A stretch of 64,000 nt of DNA from Paenibacillus sp. AN1007 (lineage in GTDB: Bacteria; Bacillota; Bacilli; Paenibacillales; Paenibacillaceae): assembly GCF_040702995.1 (NCBI RefSeq), contig NZ_CP159992.1, forward strand, positions 6,574,221 through 6,638,220, written 5' to 3'. Under the pieces are notes generated by a model, which ran no database searches, was not told where the DNA came from, and saw only the letters and a list, made by a program, of their open reading frames with translations. Each line of letters opens with the position of its first letter. The first letter of the stretch is position 1. Shown one piece after another: positions 44,487-53,958 of this stretch. A program made the position numbers and the translations under genes.

Positions 44487-47000
44487 ATGAAAACAGCAGC
44501 ATTACGAAGAGAAGACGTTGAACTTCTGGCACCCGCAGGGGACTGGGATTGCATGCGTTCGGCGGTAGCCAACGGTGCGGATGCGATTTTCTTCGGGGTC
44601 GAAAAATTTAATGCACGGGCGCGCGCGAACAATTTCCGCATGGACGAGCTGCCGGAAATTATGGCGTTTTTGCACAGTTATGGCGTGAAAGGGTTTCTGA
44701 CCTTTAATATATTGATTTTTGAAAATGAATTGAAAGATGCGAAGGAACTGATTGATGCCTGCGTGGATGCAGGTGTGGATGCAGTGATTGTACAGGACTT
44801 GGGTCTGGTCAAAATGATTCGTGAAATCTCGCCGGACTTCCCGATCCACGGTTCCACCCAGATGACGATTACGTCTCCTGAAGCGGTGGAGTTTACCAAG
44901 CCGTTTGACATGGAACGTGTCGTACTCGGACGAGAGAACAATCTGAAGCAGATTCAGAAAATCGGGGAACAGGCCAAACTTCCGATGGAAGTATTTGTGC
45001 ACGGTGCACTCTGCGTATCCTACTCGGGTCAATGTCTGACTTCCGAAATGTGGGGTGGACGTTCCGCGAACCGTGGTGAATGTGCACAGGCCTGCCGTCT
45101 GCCGTATGACCTGATGGTGGATGGCGTTCACCAGCCGATGGGCGATGTAGCATATCTGTTGTCTCCGAAAGACCTGGCAGCGATTGATATCATGCCGGAA
45201 CTGATTGAAGCGGGTGTGACGTCATTCAAAATTGAAGGCCGCCTCAAAACGCCTGAGTACGTGGCGAACGTGGTCAGCAAATACCGTAAAGCGATTGACC
45301 GTTATTTTGACGGTGATAATACACGGGCAAGCAGGGAAGAGATCCGTGAGCTGCAGCAGAGTTTCTCACGCGGATTCACACATGGGTTCCTGGACGGCAT
45401 CAACAACAAACAGCTGGTAGACGGCACATTCCCGAAAAGCCGCGGCGTTTATCTTGGTCGTGTGAATCAAGTGCTTCGTGACGGTGTGGTTCTGAAACTG
45501 GACGCACCAGTGAAACGTGGAGACGGTATTGTGTTTGACGCCGGTGATCCAACGAAGAAAGAAGAAGGCGGACGCGTATATGATGTGCGCCGTAAAGGTG
45601 TAAAGATTGAAGGCGAAGCCGGCGAAGGCTGGATCGTGGACATCGTGCCAGGCCGCAGTGATGTGGATCTGCGCCGCGTAAAAGTGGGCGACAAGGTGTG
45701 GAAAACCAATGACCCTGCGCTCGACAAACGTCTGCGTCAGAGTTTTGAGACCGATAAGCCATACCGTGTCTTTCCGGTTAAAGTCAAAGTTATCGGCAGT
45801 CCGGGCCAGCCGCTCAGCACATGGTGGACCGATGTGCAGAAGGGAACGACCGTGCGCGTAGATTCGGAGATGGAACTGGACATTGCCCAGAAACGCCCGA
45901 TGACCCATGAACTGCTCGAGGAGCAGTTCGGACGTCTCGGCGGCACCGTGTTCCAACTGGAGGGACTGGATGTCAACCTGCACGGTGACGTCATCATCCC
46001 GATGCGCGAGTTGAATAATATTCGCCGTCAGGCGGTCGAACAACTCGCGGGCGAGCGCCCGAAACCGCCCGTCTACGTGAAACGGGCAGTGGACGTGTAC
46101 GGCGATGCGGTACAACCGGCATCTCCAGTGGCTCGCGGTCAAGCAGAGCTGACCGCGCTGTGCCGCAGCCTGCCGCAAGTGGAGGCAGCGCTGGAAGCGG
46201 GTGTCGGCATGATCTACGCCGACTTCGAGTTCATTAAACAGTTCCCGGCAGCGGTGGAAGCTGTACATGCTGCAGGCGGCAAGATTGCGCTGGCTACACC
46301 GCGTATTCATATGCCTGGCGAGAACGGCTATCACAACAATATCCTGCGTTTGGAGCCGGATGCGGTGCTCGTTCGCAACACAGGTGCGCTGTACTTCTAT
46401 CTGCGTCATCGTAGAATGAATCCGGACGCGAAGCATCCACAGCTTATTGGTGACTTCTCCTTGAACATCGCCAACCACAAGGCCGTGGAATTGTTCCTAG
46501 AAGCAGGCTGCGACTGGATCACACCATCGTACGACCTGAACATTCAGCAGATGGTTGATCTGCTCGGTAACTCCCGTACAAGTCAGACTGAAGTTGTTAT
46601 CCATCAGCATCTGCCGATGTTCCACACAGAGCACTGTGTGTACTGTACGTTCATGAGTGAAGGAACGGATTATACGAACTGCGGGCGTCCTTGCGAGGAA
46701 AAACGGGCATCCCTGCAGGACCGAATCGGGATGTCTCACCCGGTGCGGGTGGATGAAGGCTGCCGTAACACGGTCTATAACGCCGTAGAACAGTCTGGTG
46801 CCGAGTACCTGACCAACTTCATGGATCTGGGAGTATCCCGTTACCGGGTAGAGTTCCTGGAAGAAACACCGGAACAGGTGAAGGAAGTCATCGACCTGTA
46901 CAATCGTGCACTGCGCGGCGAGATCAGCGGTACGCAGGTATGGAAAACATTGAAAGCAACGAACCAACTGGGCGTTACACGCGGTCAACTGGTGAAATAA
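44487..47000 (+). CDS. U32-family peptidase-like protein (RlhA/YdcP-like)
   Basis: The 837-residue protein has an N-terminal TIM-barrel U32 domain (ELLAPAGDWD; EVFVHGALCVSYSGQC followed by ECAQAC). A middle domain follows (about 350–560, of the DUF3656 type) and then a second barrel-like part. That C-terminal part has clustered cysteines (HCVYC, NCGRPC, EGCRN) that could hold an iron–sulphur cluster. Related E. coli RlhA hydroxylates 23S rRNA, while other U32 members act in tRNA modification or ubiquinone synthesis, so the label peptidase may be historical. The ATG at 44487 follows GGGGAGGG; the upstream ATG 44472 overlaps that RBS. It is about 200 residues longer than RlhA. Confidence 0.88.
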   Translation: MKTAALRREDVELLAPAGDWDCMRSAVANGADAIFFGVEKFNARARANNFRMDELPEIMAFLHSYGVKGFLTFNILIFENELKDAKELIDACVDAGVDAVIVQDLGLVKMIREISPDFPIHGSTQMTITSPEAVEFTKPFDMERVVLGRENNLKQIQKIGEQAKLPMEVFVHGALCVSYSGQCLTSEMWGGRSANRGECAQACRLPYDLMVDGVHQPMGDVAYLLSPKDLAAIDIMPELIEAGVTSFKIEGRLKTPEYVANVVSKYRKAIDRYFDGDNTRASREEIRELQQSFSRGFTHGFLDGINNKQLVDGTFPKSRGVYLGRVNQVLRDGVVLKLDAPVKRGDGIVFDAGDPTKKEEGGRVYDVRRKGVKIEGEAGEGWIVDIVPGRSDVDLRRVKVGDKVWKTNDPALDKRLRQSFETDKPYRVFPVKVKVIGSPGQPLSTWWTDVQKGTTVRVDSEMELDIAQKRPMTHELLEEQFGRLGGTVFQLEGLDVNLHGDVIIPMRELNNIRRQAVEQLAGERPKPPVYVKRAVDVYGDAVQPASPVARGQAELTALCRSLPQVEAALEAGVGMIYADFEFIKQFPAAVEAVHAAGGKIALATPRIHMPGENGYHNNILRLEPDAVLVRNTGALYFYLRHRRMNPDAKHPQLIGDFSLNIANHKAVELFLEAGCDWITPSYDLNIQQMVDLLGNSRTSQTEVVIHQHLPMFHTEHCVYCTFMSEGTDYTNCGRPCEEKRASLQDRIGMSHPVRVDEGCRNTVYNAVEQSGAEYLTNFMDLGVSRYRVEFLEETPEQVKEVIDLYNRALRGEISGTQVWKTLKATNQLGVTRGQLVK

Positions 47001-47011
47001 ACGGAGCAACA

Positions 47012-47243
47012 AGCTATATAAGTTGAACTATTTTTTTACACAAAAACGGAGAGGGCAGAAAAAACCTGAAAAAGCGAAGCGTTCGCCTAAAAGCTTTCTG
47101 TAAGAAAGCTGCATCGGAAGCCTACGCTTATCACCGGATTTTCCCTTTTAGGAAAGGGAATCAAAAAATCTGGGGATAACAGTGATTGGAAGGTTATTCT
47201 GTCATCGAAGTGCACGTGTAAACAACTGGGTTTCAACTTAATA
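47012..47243. repeat. Long inverted-repeat element (family A), copy 2, with an internal insertion
   Basis: This fills most of the 325-bp gap between the U32 and SNF2 genes. The ends are TATAAGTTGAACTA, then TTTACAC, then GGGCAGAAAAA, against AGGTTATTCTGTCA, then GTGTAAA and TTTCAACTTAATA. Relative to copy 1, about 40 bp (47088–47127) are inserted after GCGAAGCGTTCGCCT. The insert contains a perfect hairpin, AGCTTTCT-GTA-AGAAAGCT. Confidence 0.8.
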
Positions 47244-47246
47244 AGC

Positions 47247-47287
47247 AACCCCAATCTCTGCTTTACGGAGCTCTTGGGGTTTTTTCT
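47247..47287 (+). terminator. Terminator before the SNF2 gene
   Basis: AACCCCAA (47247–47254) and TTGGGGTT (47274–47281) form an 8-bp stem followed by TTTTT. It should end the U32 transcript after the repeat element. Confidence 0.75.
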
Positions 47288-47325
47288 ATAAAGAAACGGA
47301 ATCTGTATTCAAGGAGGTGTGAAGT

Positions 47326-50300
47326 ATGGCGGCACCGTTCACCATCATGGATATCAAATTGCTGTGCGGGGTCACGGCATTCAAGCACGGCGAAGAATAT
47401 CAACAGTCCGGAAGGATTGGCAGGCTGGCTGTGAGTGAGGATGGACGTCATTATCAAGCGGTTGTTCGAGGTACAGAAACTTACGAAGTCAAAGTGGATC
47501 TGGATGACGCGGGAGAGATTGAAGCCTACTGTGATTGCCCGGCATACGGCAGCTATTATGACTATTGCAAACATATCGCGGCTGTTCTGCTTGCTGTTCA
47601 TGAACATGCGGGCACGACAGAATCGTCCGGCGGCACAGGGTCAACCTCGAAGGTAGGCACGCTGGTCGAAGAAGAGAGATGGGAGCGGCCTTACTCATCG
47701 CCAACGTCATCGCCATCTCCATCTCCATCGCCAGCATTATCCCCACCTGCACACGTATCGGCTTCTAAATTCATATCTTCCACCAATGTATCCTCAGCAG
47801 CAGATGATAACGGGAAGGCATACGATGAATTAGCAAATCCTTCTCGGATAAGCACCGCTCATCCATCGTCTGCACGGGAGATGCAGGCACAGCAACCGCA
47901 GCGATCCCACCAACCGGAGCAAGCGCAGCGGCAAAGGCTGGAGACGATATCATCTTCCCCTTTTGCCCAGGCAGGTCGTCCAAGTTCAGCTTCAGGCTGG
48001 GGCCGCTCTGCGGATAAACCGTCCTATCGTACAGCAGATCAGATTCTGTCCATGTTTGCCAAAGATCGGAGATTACCACAAGAACGGGAGTCGAAATACA
48101 CGGCACCAGTCACTCGCTCCATGCTGCGTGAAGAGCTGCAGATACAGTATATATGCAAGCTGGTGCATGTTTCTCGAGGCATAGGCAAACTTGCACTGGA
48201 ATTGAAGGTGGGCAGCAAACGTCTCTATGTTGTGCAGAAGGTCAAGCAGTTCCTGAACTGTGTCGAAAAGGGTGAGCCTATGTCCTTCACCAAGCTGTTT
48301 CATTATGATCCGCTCATGCATGTATTTCGAGCTCAAGATCAAGCGATCCTATCGATGCTCATTCGTATGAGACAGAGTGAAGAAGCATACCGCGAGTCGA
48401 TTTCGGGGTATTTGGGGGCTTCGGACGGACGGGAGATTTTGATCGCCCCGATTGTGTGGAAACCGCTGCTTGAGCTTCTACTGCAGGCGGACAGTCGGAT
48501 GGAGGGCACCGGACTGGGGAACGGGCCGCTTGTGCCGAGCGAAGGAGCGCTGCCTTTATTTTACCGGATTGCGGAGGGCGCTAATGAAGGATATCAGCTG
48601 GAAGTATCGGGATTGCGTGAGCTGATCCTGCTTCCGGCGTATGATGCTGCGGTCGTTGAAGGTCAGCTGTATATGCTCGAACCGATGCAGATGCGCAGTC
48701 TGGAGGATCTAAGCAGTGCGCTCACATCGTATGGCATTAAAGAGAGTATTGATATTTCGGCACAGCAGGTCGATGAGTTTGTACAGCATGTCGTACCGGA
48801 ACTGCGGACCTTGGGGCATCTGTCCATTGATTCCCGTGTGCGAGAACAGATCGCTGAACCAGAGCTGTCTCCGAAGCTGTACATCGACTTTTACCGGGAA
48901 CGCATTACGGCGCGTCTGGAATTTGATTATGGTGTGATGGTTATTAATCCGCTGGCGGAGTACCTGATCAGTGAGGAAGAAAAGAAGGTCATTCTGATTC
49001 GCGACCGTTTCAAGGAACGGAATCTGGTGGAGAGGCTGGACCGCTCATTTCTGGAGCGTGAGGGCAGTGTCTGGGCAAGTGAGCGTGAGGATGCGATCTA
49101 TGATGTGATGTATCACCTGCTGCCGGAGCTTGAGAAGCTGGCCGATATCTATATGCCGAATGCTGTAAAAGCGATGATGCCGACTTATCCGGTACCGCCC
49201 AAGGTTCGTGCAGATCTCGGGAGGGGGCTGGACTGGCTGGAGATTTCCTTCGAGATGGAGGGAGTAGACGAGCAGGAGCTGCAGGAACTGATGCGCAGTA
49301 TTGTGGAAAAGAAAGCTTTCTTCCGCCTGCGAAGCGGTGTCTTCCTGTCACTTGAAAATGAAGGCGCGAGCAGCTTCGCTCGCATGGCTGACGCGCTCGG
49401 GCTGGAAGCAGGAGATATCCAGAGCAGCCATATTCGGCTGCCTGCAGTAAGGGCTTTACAGCTTCCCGGTAAGCATGAGGTCTCCGGTCATGTGAAATGG
49501 GGCGGTTCGCTCAAACGTTTCCTGGGTGATCTGCGTGATCCTGACCGAATGGACTTTCCACTCCCAGAGGCGCTGGCACCCGTGCTGCGGGATTATCAGG
49601 CGAGCGGATATCAGTGGCTTCGTACATTGGCACATTACCGCTTTGGCGGTATCCTGGCCGATGATATGGGACTGGGCAAAACGCTGCAAAGCATCGCCTA
49701 TATCACCGCATCGTTACAGGAAAAGCCTATATACGAGCAGGAGCAGGTACCGACAGATCAAACGGTGTTTGGTATAGGAGCTCATTCGGATAGCGACAAC
49801 TCTCCAAACGCAGTTGATGCTTGGCACATCTCGCAGCAGGAGGGGCTGACCATTCGTACGCGAATGTCGCATCCTCCGGTGCTGGTTGTCGCGCCAGCTT
49901 CATTGACCTACAACTGGGCGAACGAGTTTGCGCGGTTTGCTCCTCATCTGAACGTATTGATCGCCGCCGGGCAAAAGGATGAACGGGCCAGCATGCTGGC
50001 GGATATGGACAATGCAGATGTAATTGTGACATCATACCCGCTGCTGCGCCGTGATCTGGATACGTATTTGGGGCGGACATTCCATACCCTCATTCTGGAC
50101 GAGGCACAGGCCATCAAAAATGCATCGTCCCAGACTGCGCAGGCCGTCAAACAGATTCAGGCGCCGCGGCGTTTTGCGCTGACAGGTACACCCGTAGAGA
50201 ATTCTCTGGATGAACTGTGGTCTATTTTTGAAGCGGTTTTCCCGGGATTGTTCCCGAGTTACAGAAGGTTTCGCGACCTGCCGCCGGAGCGAATCTCGCG

Positions 50301-51081
50301 CATGGTGCGTCCGTTCATTCTTCGCCGCCTCAAGAAGGATGTGCTGGAAGAACTGCCGGATCGTATTGAGACGGTGCAGCGATCTGAGCTGACAGTGGAA
50401 CAGAAAAAGCTGTATGCAGCTTATCTGTCTCAGCTTCAGGATGAAACTGCAAAGGATATGGAAGACGACGGCTTCCAGAAAAATCGGATCAAAATTTTGG
50501 CAGGCATCACCCGTCTGCGCCAGTTATGCTGTCACCCTGCTCTTTTTGTAGACGGATACCAAGGAGATTCCGGCAAAATGGAACAGCTGCTGGAGACCGT
50601 TCAGGACTGTCTGGCCGCTGGCAAACGTATTCTAATCTTCTCCCAGTTCGCCAGTATGCTGCGTCTCATTCGTCAGACTCTTGCTGCGCAGGGAAACAAT
50701 CTATTCTATCTGGATGGACAAACTCCTGCACAGAGTCGTGTGGACCTGTGCCGCAGATTTAACGAGGGAGAAGCTGACTTGTTCCTGATCTCTCTCAAGG
50801 CTGGTGGAACCGGGCTTAATCTGACGGGAGCCGATACCGTCATTCTATATGACCTGTGGTGGAATCCCGCTGTGGAGGAACAGGCGATTGGACGTGCGCA
50901 CCGCATGGGTCAGAAACAGGTGGTTCAGGTCATTCGTCTCGTGACCGAGGGCACCATTGAAGAGAAAATTCTGGAACTGCAGCAGCGGAAGAAAGACTTG
51001 ATTGCCGAAGTCATTGAGCCGGGCGACGGGGGATCGACTACGTTATCCGAGCAGGATATTCGCGAGCTGTTGATGGTGTAG
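47326..51081 (+). CDS. SWIM zinc-finger SNF2-family helicase
   Basis: The 1251-residue protein begins with a SWIM finger (Cys69, Cys71, Cys81 and His83 in CDCPAYGSYYDYCKH). A low-complexity Ser/Pro/Gln-rich linker follows (about 100–240), then a bacterial SNF2-associated region (about 265–720). The SNF2 motor starts near 760: Walker A DDMGLGKT, motif II LDEAQAIKN, motif III LTGTPVENS, and motifs V–VI in SLKAGGTGLNLTGAD and IGRAHRMGQ. It should translocate on double-stranded DNA and probably remodels protein–DNA complexes or acts in repair. A strong AAGGAGGTG precedes ATG 47326. An insert (about 810–850) sits between motifs I and Ia. Confidence 0.93.
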   Translation: MAAPFTIMDIKLLCGVTAFKHGEEYQQSGRIGRLAVSEDGRHYQAVVRGTETYEVKVDLDDAGEIEAYCDCPAYGSYYDYCKHIAAVLLAVHEHAGTTESSGGTGSTSKVGTLVEEERWERPYSSPTSSPSPSPSPALSPPAHVSASKFISSTNVSSAADDNGKAYDELANPSRISTAHPSSAREMQAQQPQRSHQPEQAQRQRLETISSSPFAQAGRPSSASGWGRSADKPSYRTADQILSMFAKDRRLPQERESKYTAPVTRSMLREELQIQYICKLVHVSRGIGKLALELKVGSKRLYVVQKVKQFLNCVEKGEPMSFTKLFHYDPLMHVFRAQDQAILSMLIRMRQSEEAYRESISGYLGASDGREILIAPIVWKPLLELLLQADSRMEGTGLGNGPLVPSEGALPLFYRIAEGANEGYQLEVSGLRELILLPAYDAAVVEGQLYMLEPMQMRSLEDLSSALTSYGIKESIDISAQQVDEFVQHVVPELRTLGHLSIDSRVREQIAEPELSPKLYIDFYRERITARLEFDYGVMVINPLAEYLISEEEKKVILIRDRFKERNLVERLDRSFLEREGSVWASEREDAIYDVMYHLLPELEKLADIYMPNAVKAMMPTYPVPPKVRADLGRGLDWLEISFEMEGVDEQELQELMRSIVEKKAFFRLRSGVFLSLENEGASSFARMADALGLEAGDIQSSHIRLPAVRALQLPGKHEVSGHVKWGGSLKRFLGDLRDPDRMDFPLPEALAPVLRDYQASGYQWLRTLAHYRFGGILADDMGLGKTLQSIAYITASLQEKPIYEQEQVPTDQTVFGIGAHSDSDNSPNAVDAWHISQQEGLTIRTRMSHPPVLVVAPASLTYNWANEFARFAPHLNVLIAAGQKDERASMLADMDNADVIVTSYPLLRRDLDTYLGRTFHTLILDEAQAIKNASSQTAQAVKQIQAPRRFALTGTPVENSLDELWSIFEAVFPGLFPSYRRFRDLPPERISRMVRPFILRRLKKDVLEELPDRIETVQRSELTVEQKKLYAAYLSQLQDETAKDMEDDGFQKNRIKILAGITRLRQLCCHPALFVDGYQGDSGKMEQLLETVQDCLAAGKRILIFSQFASMLRLIRQTLAAQGNNLFYLDGQTPAQSRVDLCRRFNEGEADLFLISLKAGGTGLNLTGADTVILYDLWWNPAVEEQAIGRAHRMGQKQVVQVIRLVTEGTIEEKILELQQRKKDLIAEVIEPGDGGSTTLSEQDIRELLMV

Positions 51082-51224
51082 AGCAGGTTCACTTTTATTC
51101 AACGATTATCCATAAATTGTGGTAATGTATAGAGAAATGTACGAATTTCACTGCCGTGATCGAATGCCATAAACGTGTAATTCTATACCACCTTCTTATT
51201 TACTCAGCCAAAGGAGTGTTTCCT

Positions 51225-52073
51225 ATTCGTATTCGCAAAGCGATTATTCCAGCCGCCGGACTGGGAACGCGGTTTCTGCCTGCCACCAAGGCCATGCCAA
51301 AAGAGATGCTGCCCATCGTGGACAAGCCAACCATTCAATACATTATAGAGGAAGCTGTAGCTTCCGGAATTGAAGATATTATTATCGTGACGGGTAAAGG
51401 AAAACGGGCGATTGAGGACCACTTCGACTCTTCCTTTGAGCTTGAGCAGAATCTGGCAGACAAACAGAAGTGGGACCTGCTGAACGAAGTGCGCAAACCT
51501 TCCGAGATGGCTGACATTCATTATATCCGGCAAAAGGAACCCAAGGGACTGGGTCACGCCATCTGGTGTGCCCGCAAGTTTATAGGTAACGAACCGTTTG
51601 CCGTCCTGCTCGGGGACGACATTGTGGAAGCGGATCACCCATGCCTGCAGCAGATGATTGAAGTCTATGACGAACTGCAGTCTCCTATTGTGGGCGTGCA
51701 GCCTGTCGAATGGAGTGAGGTGCCCCGATACGGAATCGTGGATGGAGAGCAGTTAACCCCTACGGATAAACGTGTGTTCCGCGCGCGCCGGTTGATAGAG
51801 AAGCCGAAAACGGAGGATGCTCCTTCCAATCTGGCGATCATGGGCCGTTATATTCTGACCCCGGACATCTTTGAAATTTTGGGCAGACAATCTGCCGGGG
51901 TTGGCGGAGAGATTCAGTTGACTGATGCCTTGTCCCGTCTGAATGAACAGCGCCAGATTCTGGCGTATCATTTCGACGGCCTGCGCCATGACGTGGGTGA
52001 GAAGTTAGGTTTTATTGAAACGTCCATTCATTATGCGTCTGCAGCGGCCGGATCTGCGGGAGGACTTGCTTAA
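51225..52073 (+). CDS. galU: UTP–glucose-1-phosphate uridylyltransferase, apparent ATT start
   Basis: The product makes UDP-glucose for wall polymers and lipid anchors. It carries the nucleotidyltransferase signature KAIIPAAGLGTRFLPATKA and the downstream KPTIQYIIEEA and LLGDDIVEA blocks. Homologues start with a sequence like MRIRKAIIPAAG. Here the matching position is ATT 51225–51227 (ATT CGT ATT CGC AAA), with AAGGAG at 51211–51216, a spacing of 8. No ATG, GTG or TTG lies at that place. A GTG at 51216 overlaps the RBS, and an ATG at 51156 would add 23 unrelated residues. With the ATT start the protein has 282 residues. Confidence 0.9.
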   Translation: MRIRKAIIPAAGLGTRFLPATKAMPKEMLPIVDKPTIQYIIEEAVASGIEDIIIVTGKGKRAIEDHFDSSFELEQNLADKQKWDLLNEVRKPSEMADIHYIRQKEPKGLGHAIWCARKFIGNEPFAVLLGDDIVEADHPCLQQMIEVYDELQSPIVGVQPVEWSEVPRYGIVDGEQLTPTDKRVFRARRLIEKPKTEDAPSNLAIMGRYILTPDIFEILGRQSAGVGGEIQLTDALSRLNEQRQILAYHFDGLRHDVGEKLGFIETSIHYASAAAGSAGGLA

Positions 52074-52196
52074 GTACCTGGAAGAGATCGTTGGCAGGCG
52101 CTGAGCTGGTCCAATTGTGTTTTTTAGATGGTGCACATCGTCATTGATGTATTGTTATATCATTTATATCTTTCCTGAATGTTCTGAATATGCATC

Positions 52197-52233
52197 AGCC
52201 CAGCCGATTGATCACATTTCGGCTGGGCTTTTA
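52197..52233 (+). terminator. Terminator after galU
   Basis: AGCCCAGCCGA (52197–52207) and TCGGCTGGGCT (52219–52229) form a perfect 11-bp stem, followed by TTTT. Confidence 0.9.
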
Positions 52234-52331
52234 TGTATCACCAAGGCGAATGAACAAACACTTGGAATGCTGCTCTCATATACATAATCAAAATGAAGAA
52301 ATATTGTCCAAGAGCAGAACGGGGGGATAAG

Positions 52332-52883
52332 ATGAAGATAATTCCGCTGTTTATGAAGGATGCAGCCATACTGGAGCCGAAGGTATACGGAGATCATCGC
52401 GGTTATTTTCTGGAAAGTTATAACGAGCGGCTGCTGTTGGATCACGGGATACATTATGACTTTATTCAGGATAATCAATCCTTGTCAGCTGAAGCGGGAG
52501 TGCTTCGGGGCCTTCATTATCAGCTTCATCCAAAAGCACAAACCAAGCTGGTAAGGGTAATCTCCGGCGCGGTTTACGATGTCATTGTAGATATTCGCAG
52601 CGCTTCGCCTACCTTTGGTCAGTGGAAAGGTGTCATACTCAGTGAGTATAATCAGCGTCAGCTGCTGGTTCCCCAAGGATTTGCCCACGGTTTCTGCACA
52701 TTGGTTCCTCACACCAAAGTGGTTTATAAAGTCGATGCGTATTATTCGCCTGAACATGACCGGGGCATTTTATGGAATGATCCCGTACTGGCCATCGACT
52801 GGCCTGTAACGGAGCCGATCTTATCGGATAAAGATCAGAAACATCCTGTTCTTCGGGATGCAGAGCTGCATTTTGATGAATGA
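52332..52883 (+). CDS. rfbC: dTDP-4-dehydrorhamnose 3,5-epimerase
   Basis: The 183-residue cupin-fold enzyme has the RmlC blocks FIQDNQSLSAEAGVLRGLHYQ (with the catalytic His), VSGAVYDVIVDIR-like sequence and VPQGFAHGFC. It makes the 3,5-epimer in dTDP-L-rhamnose synthesis. I start at ATG 52332, which follows GGGGGATAAG; an ATG at 52293 adds 13 residues not typical of the family. rfbB follows after 49 bp and rfbD after that. rfbA, the first step, is not in this cluster. Confidence 0.93.
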   Translation: MKIIPLFMKDAAILEPKVYGDHRGYFLESYNERLLLDHGIHYDFIQDNQSLSAEAGVLRGLHYQLHPKAQTKLVRVISGAVYDVIVDIRSASPTFGQWKGVILSEYNQRQLLVPQGFAHGFCTLVPHTKVVYKVDAYYSPEHDRGILWNDPVLAIDWPVTEPILSDKDQKHPVLRDAELHFDE

Positions 52884-52932
52884 CAGACCATTCACATACG
52901 GTCAATAAGTGGATACAGAGGAGTGAGACAGC

Positions 52933-53958
52933 ATGAAATTACTGGTTACAGGCGGAGCTGGATTTATTGGCAGCAACTTTGTATTATACATGCTTCGTGA
53001 GCATCCGAATTATGAAATTGTTAACGTGGATGCATTGACGTATGCGGGTAATTTAGAAAATTTACAGTCGATTGAGTCCAATCCGCGGCATACTTTCATT
53101 CAGGCTGACATTGCAGATGTACAGCAGATGGAGGATATTTTTGCCCAAGGGATCGATGTGGTTGTGAATTTCGCTGCTGAATCCCATGTGGATCGCAGTA
53201 TTCTCGCTCCAGATGTGTTTGTCCGTACAAATGTTATGGGGACACAGGTACTGCTGGATGCAGCGAAAAAATATAAGATCGCCAAATTCGTACAGGTTTC
53301 AACCGATGAAGTGTACGGCTCTCTTGGACCCACAGGGCTTTTTACAGAAGAGACACCTCTGACGCCGAACAGCCCTTATTCTGCCAGTAAAGCCGGGGGA
53401 GACCTGCTCGTCAGAGCTTACCACGAAACGTTCGGTTTGCCTGTTAATATTACCCGCTGTTCCAACAATTATGGTCCGTTTCAATTCCCGGAGAAGCTTA
53501 TTCCGCTCATAATCTCCCGTGCTTTGAAGGATGAAGCTGTTCCGGTATACGGTGACGGTCTGAATATTCGTGACTGGCTTTATGTTGAAGATCACTGCCG
53601 TGCCATAGATTTGGTCATTCATCAGGGTAAATCCGGTGAGATATACAATATAGGCGGTAATAATGAACGGACTAATATTCATATTGTAGAAACCGTGCTG
53701 CAGCAGCTGGGCAAACCGACGACTCTGATCCAATACGTACAGGACCGTTTGGGGCATGATCGGCGTTACGGCATAGATCCAACGAAGCTGCAGACCGAGC
53801 TTGGATGGAAACCTGTGCACAATTTTGAAACGGGTATTCAAGAGACGATTCAATGGTACTTGAATCATCAGGAGTGGATGGCGAGCGTACAGTCCGGTAC
53901 TTATCAGGATTACGTGAAGCTGCAGTACGGTCAGCGGATGGGTGATTTGAACACATGA
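52933..53958 (+). CDS. rfbB: dTDP-glucose 4,6-dehydratase
   Basis: The 341-residue extended short-chain dehydrogenase has the NAD-binding GGAGFIGSNF at the N-terminus. It also has the VNFAAESHVDRSI block, the active-site STDEVYGSLG and the YSASKAGGD tyrosine–lysine pair. It converts dTDP-glucose to the 4-keto-6-deoxy sugar used by RfbC. Its stop overlaps the rfbD start by 4 bases (ATGA), implying coupled translation. Start ATG 52933 has GAGGAGTGAG upstream. Confidence 0.96.
   Translation: MKLLVTGGAGFIGSNFVLYMLREHPNYEIVNVDALTYAGNLENLQSIESNPRHTFIQADIADVQQMEDIFAQGIDVVVNFAAESHVDRSILAPDVFVRTNVMGTQVLLDAAKKYKIAKFVQVSTDEVYGSLGPTGLFTEETPLTPNSPYSASKAGGDLLVRAYHETFGLPVNITRCSNNYGPFQFPEKLIPLIISRALKDEAVPVYGDGLNIRDWLYVEDHCRAIDLVIHQGKSGEIYNIGGNNERTNIHIVETVLQQLGKPTTLIQYVQDRLGHDRRYGIDPTKLQTELGWKPVHNFETGIQETIQWYLNHQEWMASVQSGTYQDYVKLQYGQRMGDLNT

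Noticed and set aside
51156..51224. Upstream ATG or GTG start for galU
   Set aside because: ATG 51156 adds residues foreign to the family and has no good RBS; GTG 51216 overlaps the AAGGAG that should serve as RBS.
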